Shown here piece by piece: positions 18,830 through 28,852 of a stretch of DNA of 32,492 nucleotides (positions are counted from its first letter, which is position 1; the number at the start of each line of letters is the position of its first letter). A program made the translations under genes and the position numbers. The notes under the pieces are model-generated. The model was not told the DNA's origin. It searched no databases and saw only the letters and a list, made by a program, of their open reading frames with translations. Source of the DNA: Bacteroidota bacterium. Lineage in GTDB: Bacteria; Bacteroidota; Ignavibacteria; Kryptoniales; JAKASW01. The stretch covers positions 1 to 32,492 of the forward strand of contig JAKASW010000007.1 of the NCBI GenBank assembly GCA_021818875.1, read 5' to 3'.

Positions 18830-21265
18830 TTGAATGAGTTTGACGACATAGGGAATCTTGACGAGATAACGAAGGTCGAAGACATACCCAACCGCATACC
18901 TGTTCTTCCATTGCGAGATTCGCTCGTGCTTCCATATATGCTTTTCCCGATTCTCGTAGGTCGCGAACAATCGGTCGAGGCAGTGGAGCGCGCCGCGAAG
19001 TCTCACAAGTTTATATTGCTCGTTGCGCAGAAGGACAGCACCAAGGATGACCCGGCCGCTGAGGACCTTCACAGGGTTGGCACTGTCGCGAGGATCCTTC
19101 AGGTCCTTAAGCTTCCAAACGGCCTCCTCAAAGTACTCGTAGACGGAGTCTCGCAGGCGTTTGTAAAGAAGTTTTATAACGACAACGGCAACTTGCACGC
19201 CGAGTACAGCATCAACTCTCAGCCTCTCAAGAAGAGTTCGCAGCTCGACGCCTACGTGAAGCATTCCGCCCAGTTGTTCAAAGAATACGTCAAGAACAGC
19301 AGGGATATTCCGCCGGAGACAATGATGTCACTGGAGACTATGGATGAGCCCGACCGGCGCTTTTACTATATCCTTGCCAACACGGACCTCTCCATCCAGC
19401 AGAAAGTCGACCTGTTTGCGCTAAAGACTTTGGTGGCACAGTATGAGAGATTGATCAAAGTGCTTGCGGAGGAAATAAACATACTGAAAATAGAACAGGA
19501 GATAGACGACAAGGTCCAGGACAGCATCCAGAAGAACCAGCGGAAATACTACCTGCAGGAGCAGGTACGAATAATGCAAGACGAGCTTGGTGAGGAGAGT
19601 CCGACCGGTGATATTGCGCTGCTGAAGGAGAAGATTGAAAATGCCCGGATGCCGGAGCCTGCTAAATCAAAATCTCTAGAGGAGCTCGACAAGCTGAAGA
19701 GGGCACAGGTATTTTCGCCGGAGGCGACGGTAATCAGGAACTACCTGGACTGGGTCACAGATGTACCATGGTACAAAAGGACAGACGACAACCTGGATAT
19801 AGGGCATGTAAAGGAGATACTTGACGAGGACCATTACGGTCTTGAAAAGCCCAAGGAGAGAATTGTAGAGCAGATTGCAGTACTGAACCTCATTAAAGAG
19901 AAAAAATCCTCTGAACAGACTCCTGCCGGACAGATTCTTTGCTTCGTCGGGCCGCCCGGAGTCGGCAAGACTTCGCTGGCAAAGTCGATCTCTCGTGCGC
20001 TCGGAAGGAAGTTTGTGCATATTTCGCTGGGTGGTATACGCGACGAAGCGGAAATCCGCGGGCACCGGAGGACTTATGTCGGATCGCTTCCCGGCAGGAT
20101 TGTACAGGCGATGAAAAGAGCCGGAGTAGTCAACCCCGTGATGCTTCTCGACGAAGTCGACAAACTGGCTTACGATTTTCATGGAGACCCATCCTCAGCG
20201 CTTCTTGAGGTGCTCGATCCGGAACAAAATCATTCCTTCCAGGACCACTACCTGGAGGTCGATTACGATCTCTCGAAAGTGCTTTTCATTACGACGGCGA
20301 ACGTCCGAGACAACATACCGGAGCCTCTCGAAGACAGGATGGAAGTCATAGAGCTGCCCGGTTACCTGGATTATGATAAGATAGAGATCGCCAGGCGCCA
20401 CATAATTCCAAAGCAAATGACTGCCCACGGCATCGATGAAAAGTTTGCACAGATTGAGCAGACGGCACTCGTGAAGATTATACGCGAGTACACCTGGGAG
20501 GCCGGAGTACGCAACCTCGAACGCTCAATTGCCGGCATCTGTAGAAAGATCGCTAAAGAGGTTGTGACCCATAAGAGTCATCGCGGGAACAATCATCTTC
20601 CCATCAAGATTGATGAAAAGAAAGTAGAAGAGTTCCTGGGAGTCCCGAAGTTTCATTCGAAACAAATTCCGACGAAAGGCAGAGTAGGTGTTGCTCTTGG
20701 GCTTGCGTGGACAAGCGGAGGTGGCGATATTCTAAACATCGAAGCAGTGCTGATTGAAGGAGGAGACAGATTGCAGCTGACCGGACGTCTCGGCAACGTA
20801 ATGCAGGAATCTGCGCGCGCGGCACTGACATACGTTCGGGCGAATGCTGCTCGTTTCGGCATTCCGAAAAACTTCAGCAAGGGAAAAGAGATTCACATCC
20901 ATGTTCCCGAAGGAGCAACTCCGAAGGACGGACCATCGGCGGGACTGACAATGGCGGTTGCACTTATTTCTGCCGCATCTAAGAAACCCGTCAACACGGA
21001 CGTCGCGATGACGGGCGAAGTAAATCTCAGCGGTGAAGTTCTACCGATTGGCGGCCTGATGGAAAAGATGCTCGCGGCAAAAAGGTATGGAATAAAGAAA
21101 GTTCTGATTCCGAGAGAGAACCTGAAGGATTTGGTTGAGGTATCCGACAAGGTGAAAGAAGGCGTCGAAGTGATTCCCGTGGAAAAGATCGAGGATGCGA
21201 TGAAGCATGTGTTCGGCAGCGCGCATAACCGCAAGCTGAAGAACAGCAAGAGACAAATAAAATAA
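18830..21265 (+). CDS. lon: ATP-dependent endopeptidase Lon (LonA type)
   Basis: 811 aa, TTG start. N-domain IPVLPLRDSLVLPYMLFPILVGREQSV; Walker A GPPGVGKTSLAKSI; GGIRDEAEIRGHRRTYVGSLPGRI; catalytic serine region EGATPKDGPSAGLTMA with GEVLPIGGLMEKMLAAKR. Confidence 0.98.
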   Translation: MNEFDDIGNLDEITKVEDIPNRIPVLPLRDSLVLPYMLFPILVGREQSVEAVERAAKSHKFILLVAQKDSTKDDPAAEDLHRVGTVARILQVLKLPNGLLKVLVDGVSQAFVKKFYNDNGNLHAEYSINSQPLKKSSQLDAYVKHSAQLFKEYVKNSRDIPPETMMSLETMDEPDRRFYYILANTDLSIQQKVDLFALKTLVAQYERLIKVLAEEINILKIEQEIDDKVQDSIQKNQRKYYLQEQVRIMQDELGEESPTGDIALLKEKIENARMPEPAKSKSLEELDKLKRAQVFSPEATVIRNYLDWVTDVPWYKRTDDNLDIGHVKEILDEDHYGLEKPKERIVEQIAVLNLIKEKKSSEQTPAGQILCFVGPPGVGKTSLAKSISRALGRKFVHISLGGIRDEAEIRGHRRTYVGSLPGRIVQAMKRAGVVNPVMLLDEVDKLAYDFHGDPSSALLEVLDPEQNHSFQDHYLEVDYDLSKVLFITTANVRDNIPEPLEDRMEVIELPGYLDYDKIEIARRHIIPKQMTAHGIDEKFAQIEQTALVKIIREYTWEAGVRNLERSIAGICRKIAKEVVTHKSHRGNNHLPIKIDEKKVEEFLGVPKFHSKQIPTKGRVGVALGLAWTSGGGDILNIEAVLIEGGDRLQLTGRLGNVMQESARAALTYVRANAARFGIPKNFSKGKEIHIHVPEGATPKDGPSAGLTMAVALISAASKKPVNTDVAMTGEVNLSGEVLPIGGLMEKMLAAKRYGIKKVLIPRENLKDLVEVSDKVKEGVEVIPVEKIEDAMKHVFGSAHNRKLKNSKRQIK

Positions 21266-21292
21266 AGTGGATCAAGAGACCTTAAAACGCGC

Positions 21293-22981
21293 ATGACCTA
21301 TCTGGTAACTGCCCGCAAGTGGCGACCGATGCGATTCGACGAAGTGACGGCGCAGGAGCTTGTGACCGTCACGATGAAGAATGCGATAGTCCAGAACCGA
21401 ATCGCTCACGCATATCTCTTCAGCGGACCGAGCGGAGTCGGGAAAACTACCACCGCACGCATCCTGGCCAAGGCGATCAACTGCCCGAACGTCAAAGACG
21501 GCGAGCCATGCAATGACTGTGACGTGTGCAGGGAAATAACAGAGGGGAGGAGCCTGGACGTCATCGAGATTGACGGGGCGTCGAATCGGGGCATAGACGA
21601 AATCCGGGATTTACGCGAATCTGTGAGGTACGCCCCATCGCATCTAAGGTACAAGGTCTACATCATCGACGAGGTTCACATGCTCACCAAGGAGGCGTTC
21701 AATGCACTCCTGAAGACACTCGAAGAGCCTCCGGAATATGCCCTGTTCATTCTGGCGACAACCGAACCCCACAAGGTGCTTCCGACAATTCTCACAAGAT
21801 GCCAGAGGTTCGACTTCAAGCGTATCGAGATCGACAAGATTATCGAGCGACTCCGGTTCATCGCGAAGCAAGAGAAGATATCGGTCGACGAAGAGTCCCT
21901 CGTGACGATTGCTAAGAAGGGCGACGGCTCGATGCGGGATGCTTTAAGTATCTTCGACCAGGTTGCTGCTTTTTGCGGGGGCGACATAAAGCACGAAGTT
22001 GTTGTCAGCGCATTGAGTCTGGTCGACAGCGAGCTGTTTTTCAAGATGACGGACCTGATTGAAACAAACGACTCGAAAGGCGCTGTCGAGCTTGCGGCTC
22101 AAGTCATAGAGCGGGGATATGATGCCATTGATTTTCTCGCCGGACTATCGGAACATCTGAGGAATCTTCTTATCGTTGCCACAACCGGTATCGCAGATCT
22201 CGTCGAAGCTTCGGCAGAATACCGAAAGAGGTATGTGGAGATTGCAGCTAAATTCGACAAGATGGATTTGTTGAGGCTGCTCAAGCTGACCAGCGAAGCA
22301 ATGCAACAGATAAAATATGTATCTCAGCCGCGGATAAAATTCGAGATGACTCTTCTCCAGCTTGTCAACATGGAGCGGGCCGTTAGAATCCAGGACCTGA
22401 TGATGCAAGTCGATGAGCTGAAAAAAAAACTGAACGAACATGATCCCGGTCAAAGGCAATCTTTCCCGGGCGGAACAGCTAAACCCGATAATGGCGGACT
22501 TCCAGACGACTCCCCTCGGAAATCGGCTGCAGTACTAACTCAGAACAAACTGCCAAATGCAGGGCGACAAGCCGGGAAACTTCCCGATGATGCCTCATCG
22601 CAAACCAGGACTTCCGAATCTAAAGCCACATACGCTACGAGTGAATCTTCTTTTCAGGAAATCACCGTCAGGTGGGATGAACTCTTACTTGCCGTCAGGA
22701 AGGAAAGAATCGGAGTGTGGTCTCAGCTTATAAACCTGAAGCCGCTCGGCACGAGAAATGGGTGGCTTCTGTTGGGTGCGCCGAACGAAGTTGTCATTGG
22801 GATGACGAAACCGTACAAGACTTATATCCAGGATGCCATCCACAGAGTTTTGGGGGCAAGGGTCGCGGTAGATTTCATAATCAATAATTCAGAAGAACGA
22901 ACCGGTGAGCCGGGTGCCGGGGTGGATGATTCGCTTGTTCAATTCTTGAAGGACGAGTTCGGTGCTGAACCAATCGATTGA
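21293..22981 (+). CDS. dnaX: DNA polymerase III subunit gamma/tau
   Basis: 562 aa; YLVTARKWRPMRFDEVTAQELVTVTMKNAI; SGPSGVGKTTTARILAKAINC; zinc-binding CNDCDVC; IDEVHMLTKEAFNALLKTLEEPPEYALFILATTEPHKVLPTILTRCQRFDFKRI. Confidence 0.97.
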   Translation: MTYLVTARKWRPMRFDEVTAQELVTVTMKNAIVQNRIAHAYLFSGPSGVGKTTTARILAKAINCPNVKDGEPCNDCDVCREITEGRSLDVIEIDGASNRGIDEIRDLRESVRYAPSHLRYKVYIIDEVHMLTKEAFNALLKTLEEPPEYALFILATTEPHKVLPTILTRCQRFDFKRIEIDKIIERLRFIAKQEKISVDEESLVTIAKKGDGSMRDALSIFDQVAAFCGGDIKHEVVVSALSLVDSELFFKMTDLIETNDSKGAVELAAQVIERGYDAIDFLAGLSEHLRNLLIVATTGIADLVEASAEYRKRYVEIAAKFDKMDLLRLLKLTSEAMQQIKYVSQPRIKFEMTLLQLVNMERAVRIQDLMMQVDELKKKLNEHDPGQRQSFPGGTAKPDNGGLPDDSPRKSAAVLTQNKLPNAGRQAGKLPDDASSQTRTSESKATYATSESSFQEITVRWDELLLAVRKERIGVWSQLINLKPLGTRNGWLLLGAPNEVVIGMTKPYKTYIQDAIHRVLGARVAVDFIINNSEERTGEPGAGVDDSLVQFLKDEFGAEPID

Positions 22982-23081
22982 CAGGAATCATTTCAGGAAA
23001 ATCCTAATTCGGCAGGGCCGGGACCGGGAAGTGTCCATCAGGCCGCACAGACCTGTCTTTCCGGCGGGGAGATTTTCGCAG

Positions 23082-24164
23082 ATGAATTGTTATCTGCGCA
23101 GAGCAGCGAAATCCGCTGGGAACAAAACTCTTTGCTTTTATGGCACAAAGTCGATAGCTAAGTACATAATTTTGGCGGGAATGCTTCAGCTTTGCGTCGC
23201 TTCTACTGTGGCAGCCCAGGGGATTAGCTTCGCGAAATACTCCAACGACTTTCTCTCGATCGGAGTCGGTGGAAGGGCGCTCGGGATGGGAAGCGCTTAC
23301 ACGGCCGTGGCAAATGATGTAACGGCGGGATACTGGAACCCTGCCGGTCTCACCGGGGTCAAATTCCCGGAGATTATGGTAATGCATGACCAGCGGTATA
23401 GCGACATCGTCAGCTACAACTACGGAGCCGTCGCGCTCCCTCTCACGAAGACCGAAACGGTGGCACTGAGCGCGATCGTCCTCAGTGTAAGTGGAATTCC
23501 AAACACTTTGAATGCGCTGATCAACTATGATGGTACGGGCGTCCTCGACCCATCTAACAGGCTGGACTATACCAAGATAACATTCTTCAGCGCAACCGAC
23601 GTAGCCGTGATCGGGAGCTACGCGAGACAGCTCACCGACAACTTCTCTTACGGCGCCAACGTCAAGTTCATCCGGCGGAGCATCGGATCAACATACGGAA
23701 CGGGGATTGGCTTTGATGTCGGCGCTCTTTACAAACCGTTCAGGAATTTTCGACTCGGTGCGAATCTGCAGAATGTCACGACCACGGTCGTAGCCTGGAC
23801 CACCGGCACTACGGAGTTGACTACACCGACGCTCGCCACAGGCGCAGCATACGATCTGCCCATCGGTCCTGTATCGGTAGTGCCTGCGCTCGACCTTTTG
23901 TTCAACGTCGACAACCTCGGCTCAGGAGCAACTGTCCACCTGGGACCGTTGAGTGCGGACGTAAATACAGGCATTGAAGTCGACTACAAGAATGTCATCG
24001 CCATTCGAGCCGGGTATACCGATGTGAAGCAGTTCACGATCGGAGCCGGCATCCGTCTTCCAAAACTTGAAATCGACTATTCGTTCGCCCGCTTCGCCTA
24101 TGGAGATGCACTGGGCGACACACACAGGATTTCCTTAGAGCTCATCCTTGGCAACAGTAAGTAG
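23082..24164 (+). CDS. PorV/PorQ-family outer-membrane beta-barrel protein
   Basis: The ORF is open from 22962 but a likely start is ATG 23082. Signal peptide; GISFAKYSNDFLSIGVGGRALGMGSAYTAVANDVTAGYWNPAGLTGVKFPEIMVMHDQRY...YNYGAVALPL; C-terminal LEIDYSFARFAYGDALGDTHRISLELIL. Confidence 0.85.
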   Translation: MNCYLRRAAKSAGNKTLCFYGTKSIAKYIILAGMLQLCVASTVAAQGISFAKYSNDFLSIGVGGRALGMGSAYTAVANDVTAGYWNPAGLTGVKFPEIMVMHDQRYSDIVSYNYGAVALPLTKTETVALSAIVLSVSGIPNTLNALINYDGTGVLDPSNRLDYTKITFFSATDVAVIGSYARQLTDNFSYGANVKFIRRSIGSTYGTGIGFDVGALYKPFRNFRLGANLQNVTTTVVAWTTGTTELTTPTLATGAAYDLPIGPVSVVPALDLLFNVDNLGSGATVHLGPLSADVNTGIEVDYKNVIAIRAGYTDVKQFTIGAGIRLPKLEIDYSFARFAYGDALGDTHRISLELILGNSK

Positions 24165-24777
24165 GCCGGCAGGATATTTCTTAGTCGGCTGTGCCCTGAT
24201 CCTTGCGTCGTGCTCAAGCGACTACAAAAGGGTCGAGCTTAACTCTCAGGAATCGAAATCATACATCCAGGAGCTTACATCGTTTCGCCAGCGGAAAGAT
24301 GTCTTCTTCAGAACTGGGCCATCGTCGCCTCTCACTACCGATCAGAAAGCTTCGTTCCAGCATCTGAACTATTATCCGCCGAACCTGAACTTGATATTCA
24401 AAGTGAAATTGCTGACAAACAGATCGGGGAAGAGGATCGGGATCCCCGCCACGGGAGGAGAGACACGGCCTGCAGTAGACTTCGGTGAATTCAGCTTCAG
24501 GGTGGGCGGGAAGCCTGTGGTACTTCACGTATACAAGATGCTCGCAGACGATCCCGGTATGCTCTTCGTACCGTTTGTAGACGAAACTTGTGGAAAGACT
24601 TCTTACCCCGGCGGGAGATACATCGACTTGCAGGAGGACAGTTCAGGCGTTTACAAGCTCGACTTCAATTATGCATACAATCCATACTGTGCGTACAACC
24701 ACAACTTCAGTTGCCCGATAGTTCCGCAGGAGAACCACATCGATGTGGCGATAGATGCAGGGGAAATGAAGTACTGA
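24148..24777 (+). CDS. DUF1684-like lipoprotein
   Basis: TTG start overlaps the upstream stop by 17 nt; lipobox-like LILASCSS; ELTSFRQRKDVFF...LNYYPPNLNLIFKVKLL...GKTSYPGGRYIDL...DFNYAYNPYCAYNHNFSCPIVPQENHIDVAIDAGEM. Confidence 0.82.
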   Translation: MATVSRPAGYFLVGCALILASCSSDYKRVELNSQESKSYIQELTSFRQRKDVFFRTGPSSPLTTDQKASFQHLNYYPPNLNLIFKVKLLTNRSGKRIGIPATGGETRPAVDFGEFSFRVGGKPVVLHVYKMLADDPGMLFVPFVDETCGKTSYPGGRYIDLQEDSSGVYKLDFNYAYNPYCAYNHNFSCPIVPQENHIDVAIDAGEMKY

Positions 24778-24880
24778 ATTAGCGGGGAAAAAATTCGAAC
24801 CCGGATAACACGGATCGGGACGGATTTGCGCGAATGAATTTCATGGTGGAGAGGCCAAAAGCTAGCCGGAATTTCAATAC

Positions 24881-25798
24881 TTGAGACACAGTGGATATTT
24901 GGTTGATCTTGGTGAGAAGAAGGAGGTCGAAGCGGTACAAAGGTTACTCGATTTACAACCCCTGTCGGAGGCCTTCATAGGTTCTCTTGGTGTATTTCCA
25001 TCTTTCTCTTGGTACGTTCTGCAATTGAGGAAGGACCGTCTTATAAGAGCGAAAGACTTTGAAGGGGACATCGACATCCTCGCCGGAAAACTAGAATGGA
25101 GGGATGCCAGAGTCGTTGAATCTGTTCACAAGGAAATTGCGAGAAGTCATCCCAACGTTCCTAAAGGATTTTTGAATTATTTTGCTGCCTCAAAGGTAGC
25201 TGGCAATAGCGGCATCTTATGGCCACCACCGTTGAGTCATCTTGCAGGCGTTGAAGCAAAGTGCTCATATCTCAGCTCAGATGCTCACCAGATTACAGAG
25301 GAAAACATGAAATCAAAAAAATCTTCTGAAAGCAAGGTACATCATCTGAGAGCACAGGTTGATAATTTGTTAAAGATGGGGCTTGACACGGTTGCATTAC
25401 TGGATATCATTGCCAATCCGCCCGCATCAGGTGTGAACGGTGGAGCTTGGATTACCGCTTTGAGCATTGCCATCAGTTCCTTGGAAGCTATGATGCCCAC
25501 GCTTCGGAATCGCCTTCCCGAAAGTTTGCCGGCAAGTCATTGGGTATGGTCCTTGGGTGCAGTTGGCGGAGGAGACGAGACTATGAGAGGTGCTGGTGCG
25601 CCTATTGAGCTGAAAAGAGGCGCTGTTAATCCGCTACTTCAAAGGGATAGAGGAGTTCAGGCCAAGCGGCGAATTGTCGAAGTCATGTTACACGAGATAT
25701 TTACCCAAATGCCACCCCCCATAAGTCTCCCAGTGGTCTTGGTTGATTGTCGGGCCTGCAACAAGATTCATGGAGTAAACGAGGACTGCACACGGTGA
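24881..25798 (+). CDS. Uncharacterised protein, candidate PD-(D/E)XK nuclease-like fold with C-terminal Cys cluster
   Basis: 305 aa, TTG start. Acidic motif AKDFEGDIDILAGKLEW followed by LAGVEAKCSYLSSD (E-x-K) and a Q-containing helix LRAQVDNLLKMGLDTVALLDIIANPP; C-terminal VDCRACNKIHGVNEDC. Confidence 0.6.
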   Translation: MRHSGYLVDLGEKKEVEAVQRLLDLQPLSEAFIGSLGVFPSFSWYVLQLRKDRLIRAKDFEGDIDILAGKLEWRDARVVESVHKEIARSHPNVPKGFLNYFAASKVAGNSGILWPPPLSHLAGVEAKCSYLSSDAHQITEENMKSKKSSESKVHHLRAQVDNLLKMGLDTVALLDIIANPPASGVNGGAWITALSIAISSLEAMMPTLRNRLPESLPASHWVWSLGAVGGGDETMRGAGAPIELKRGAVNPLLQRDRGVQAKRRIVEVMLHEIFTQMPPPISLPVVLVDCRACNKIHGVNEDCTR

Positions 25799-25920
25799 CA
25801 TCAAAGTTCCGACAGGTCGTTTTGAATCGTCATATTAATCTCGCACCCAGGAGCCGGGTGCTTTTGCGATGGTCGATCAGATGACTTGCTTTGGACATCA
25901 GGCATATTGACAAATTCGCC

Positions 25921-27593
25921 TCAGAACAGTTTCCGCTTACCTTTGCCTCCGTTCCGTTGTAGTCTGCTGCTCTTTTTCCTCGAACGGTTTTCATGAACCA
26001 TGGCCGTGGTGCAACTGCTTGTGAACAGATCGTAATCTTCTTTCTCAAGGCACTGTACCAACTTCGGAACTGACTGTACCATTTTCTCCGCGTTTGTGTT
26101 TGCCAGCTCCTTCGGCTCCAGCTCGTGGAGCCCGCCACCATAGACCCGGCCTTCGGAGAGAAGCGAGTCCGCAGAAATTTCGTTGAGCGCTTCCCAGATT
26201 TTTTCAGCGAGTCGGGAGACTCTTTGATGAACTTGCTGAGTGCGGGTTTGGGATAAATCATCAGGTAAACGTTTGCTACCACTGCTTTGGAACAGTTCAA
26301 TATAAATCTGAACGGACTTTCCCTTTCTCCGCCGTTCCTTCCCATGTAAGTGCAAAGGAACGGGGCGGGCGCCCTGAACTCCTGTGTGTACCATGGTGAG
26401 CGATGAGTGCAAATATATGTCTTGTCTATCTTTCTCTCCAGGCCTGTCTTGTAGTAATCCCATAGATTTGGATAGTGGTTCTTCACTTCGCTCTCGGGAA
26501 AACTGCAGGAGAGTAGAAAGAGCTGTTGATCGATAATGGGATTACCTCTTTTGTCCGCATCGATAATTTCCTGCTTGAGGTAATGCGGACTCGGGAGGAT
26601 GGGAATGAGGAATTTATCCGGAAGTCGGAGCTCTTAAATTTCTTCAGGTGATAAGATGAAGAAATCGTTTGCGCCGGTTGCGAGACCTCTCTTTATATCG
26701 AACAGGTCACCTAATCTCACCTTCGTTCCTTCTTTAGCCTTCGTCCCGCTGAGCGCGGCGCGATTCCATTTCGCCGTTTTTTTAAGTCGCGAAGTCGGAA
26801 CGGTTCTGAGAATTTCTGGCTTTGTAAGCGAGTCTCCGAAAGAAAACTCGACGGTGTGGTTTGCAGGCGGGGCCGACTTTCTGAACCAGAGAATTGAGGA
26901 CGAGACAAGTGCGTCGTCGAACTGAACGCTGGCCGCATTGAAACGATGGATGCGAAGCAAAGTCACTTTGCTTAACAGATAATCCTTTACCTCGGCTCCA
27001 TAATTGACGTCAAGAAACTCACTGGGAATGAGCCAGCAGGCGTATCCTCCCTCTTCAAGCCAGGCATGGGCATACAAAAGGAAGTAGCAATAGAGTCCGG
27101 CGAGTCCATTCAGCTTTGTCATCGCTGCAGTGGCGACGAGTCTCTGGAGTTTTCCTTTTCGCTCCGAGGATAAATGATGGTGGCGAACGTAAGGCGGGTT
27201 GCAGACGATGAGGTTCGGTTTATACTTAGCAGGCACCTTCGCGTCGAAGAAGTCACTGATTTGCAGAATGAGAGGAGATCCTTTCCAGAGCTCGACCGCG
27301 TGATTTGCGTAATGAGGATCGATTTCTATTCCTGATGCACTCTCGATTCTGTTTTCGTTAAATGTACCGAGGAGCGCGGAATAGAACGCACCTGTCCCGA
27401 AGGCAGGATCAAGAAAGCGGATCTTAAAGTTCTTTGGGAGTTCACTTTTGATAAGCCTAAGCATGTCCGAAGCCAGCGCGGAAGGAGTCGCGAATTGGCC
27501 GAGCCTGTTTCTTTCCGCATGGCTTTTCTCTGAATCGAGTTTCTCCTGTGCCGCTATGCCGCTTACTTCGAGCATGTGGTTAGATATACTCAC
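25921..27593 (-). pseudogene. N6-adenine DNA methyltransferase of a XamI-like R-M system, disrupted by in-frame TAA (26634-26636) and a frameshift in an A6 tract (26199-26204)
   Basis: N-terminus: RLGQFATPSALASDMLRLI, FLDPAFGTGAFYSALL, NLIVCNPPYVRHHHLS (NPPY). After the TAA the same frame continues ELRLPDKFLIPILPSPHYLKQEIIDADKRG...HYPNLWDYYKTG...YICTHRSPWYTQEFRAPAPFLCTYMGRNGG...FRFILNCSKAVVANVYLMIYPKPAL. The -1 frame then continues IWEALNEISADSLLSEGRVYGGGLHELEPKELAN. Confidence 0.85.
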
Positions 27594-27604
27594 GTTTTAA
27601 AGAC

Positions 27605-28558
27605 CTAACTCTCCAAATCATCTATCCTGTGTTCCCACACCCAGTCGATGCCTGCTGCAGCTTCGTAGCCGAGATACCCGCTGTCAAAGTAGCCGCAGAG
27701 GAAGAGTATGAATTCAACTCCATCGCCGTAAGTCGAACGCAGTTGCGTAATCTTTATCGCTTCTTCATTCCTGCTCTTGTTAGTATTTGTGAAATCGCCG
27801 GCAGACTTTGCTTCAATCATCACAGGAAGCGTGCCTTTCTTCGCATCCTTCGGCATTATTATTACATCAATCGGAATTTTGACCAGCCTGTTGCTACCCG
27901 GCTGCCTGATGGGGACATTGAACCGGAAAGCAAACCTGCCATGAGTGAAATTGTGTATATCGTGGTCATGGTTTGAATCCGAATATTTATACCCGCGTTT
28001 CTCAAGCCATGTTTTTATCGAGGCAAGCTGTCGTTTTTCCTGAGCATTCCTGATGATAGGATCTGCAACTGCACCGCAAAGACGATCCGCGACAATTGTT
28101 GATGCGCGATAAATCTCAGCACTGCTTGGGGCTTTGCCCGAACTAAGCCACGGGAAGATGTCTTCATCTGCCAACAACCTGATTACATTGCTGATTCATT
28201 TTAGGTCGGACTCAACTTCAGCGGTCTTCATCTTAAGAGGAATTCGATTACGGTCTTCCATATTCTTGACAAGATTCGATGAGACATCTGCAAGCCCTAT
28301 CAGTCTGTCGCGTGCAATTGGCGGTGCTGTAGCCATCCGCAGGATAGGGAGAACTGAAGGGTTCTGCTTCATGATAAGTGGTGCGATATCGACTAGATTT
28401 TTCGTAAGCTTAAGGGCGGACTCAACTTGCTTTGTAGTTGCCACTCACGTCATTTTGTATGCTTTTGGTGCGAATCGCATGAACCATTTGTTATAGAAGT
28501 CAACAGGCTTCGCGATGTCTGATTTCCACGCATCGGGTTTATCAGAATTTACTCGCAT
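27605..28558 (-). pseudogene. XamI-family type II restriction endonuclease with two in-frame TGA codons (28445-28447 and 28196-28198)
   Basis: Manual translation from ATG 28558: MRVNSDKPDAWKSDIAKPVDFYNKWFMRFAPKAYKMT*VATTKQVESALKLTKNLVDIAPLIMKQNPSVLPILRMATAPPIARDRLIGLADVSSNLVKNMEDRNRIPLKMKTAEVESDLK*ISNVIRLLADEDIFPWLSSGKAPSSAEIYRASTIVADRLCGAVADPIIRNAQEKRQLASIKTWLEKRGY... All three pieces are in one frame and resemble XamI-family proteins. Confidence 0.82.
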
Positions 28559-28852
28559 CAGAATATCCCTGTTTTTCTATGTTGTAAGCTTTGAGAATAT
28601 AGACCGATCCTTCTGAAAAACCAAAGTCATCTGGCATTGAGCCTCGTTTCCCCAATTGCTAAATTAAGACATCAATAAGAATAAGATCAGGATGCTGAAG
28701 GGCGCAGATTCAGAATGGATCTCATGGTTGCCGGGAAGATAGAACACATTGAAAGAGAATTAATTAAGAACTGGAATGCCCGCGGCGTCGGGATGATAAC
28801 AACACCCGGAGCCGCTGACTTAACGCACTATCTCTAATTTGAAAGGGGAAAA

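Noticed and set aside
26634-27593. Interpreting the 319-aa MTase ORF as a complete small methyltransferase
   Set aside because: The same frame continues after TAA with conserved target-recognition/C-terminal sequence (PILPSPHYL...SPWYTQE...FLCTYMGR), so it is a truncated product.
27605-28558. Reading the in-frame TGA codons in XamI as selenocysteine or recoded TGA
   Set aside because: Other genes in the window (dnaX, DUF1684 lipoprotein, aspartase-like) end at TGA, no SECIS-like context was evident, and the neighbouring MTase is broken by TAA and a frameshift, so decay is simpler.
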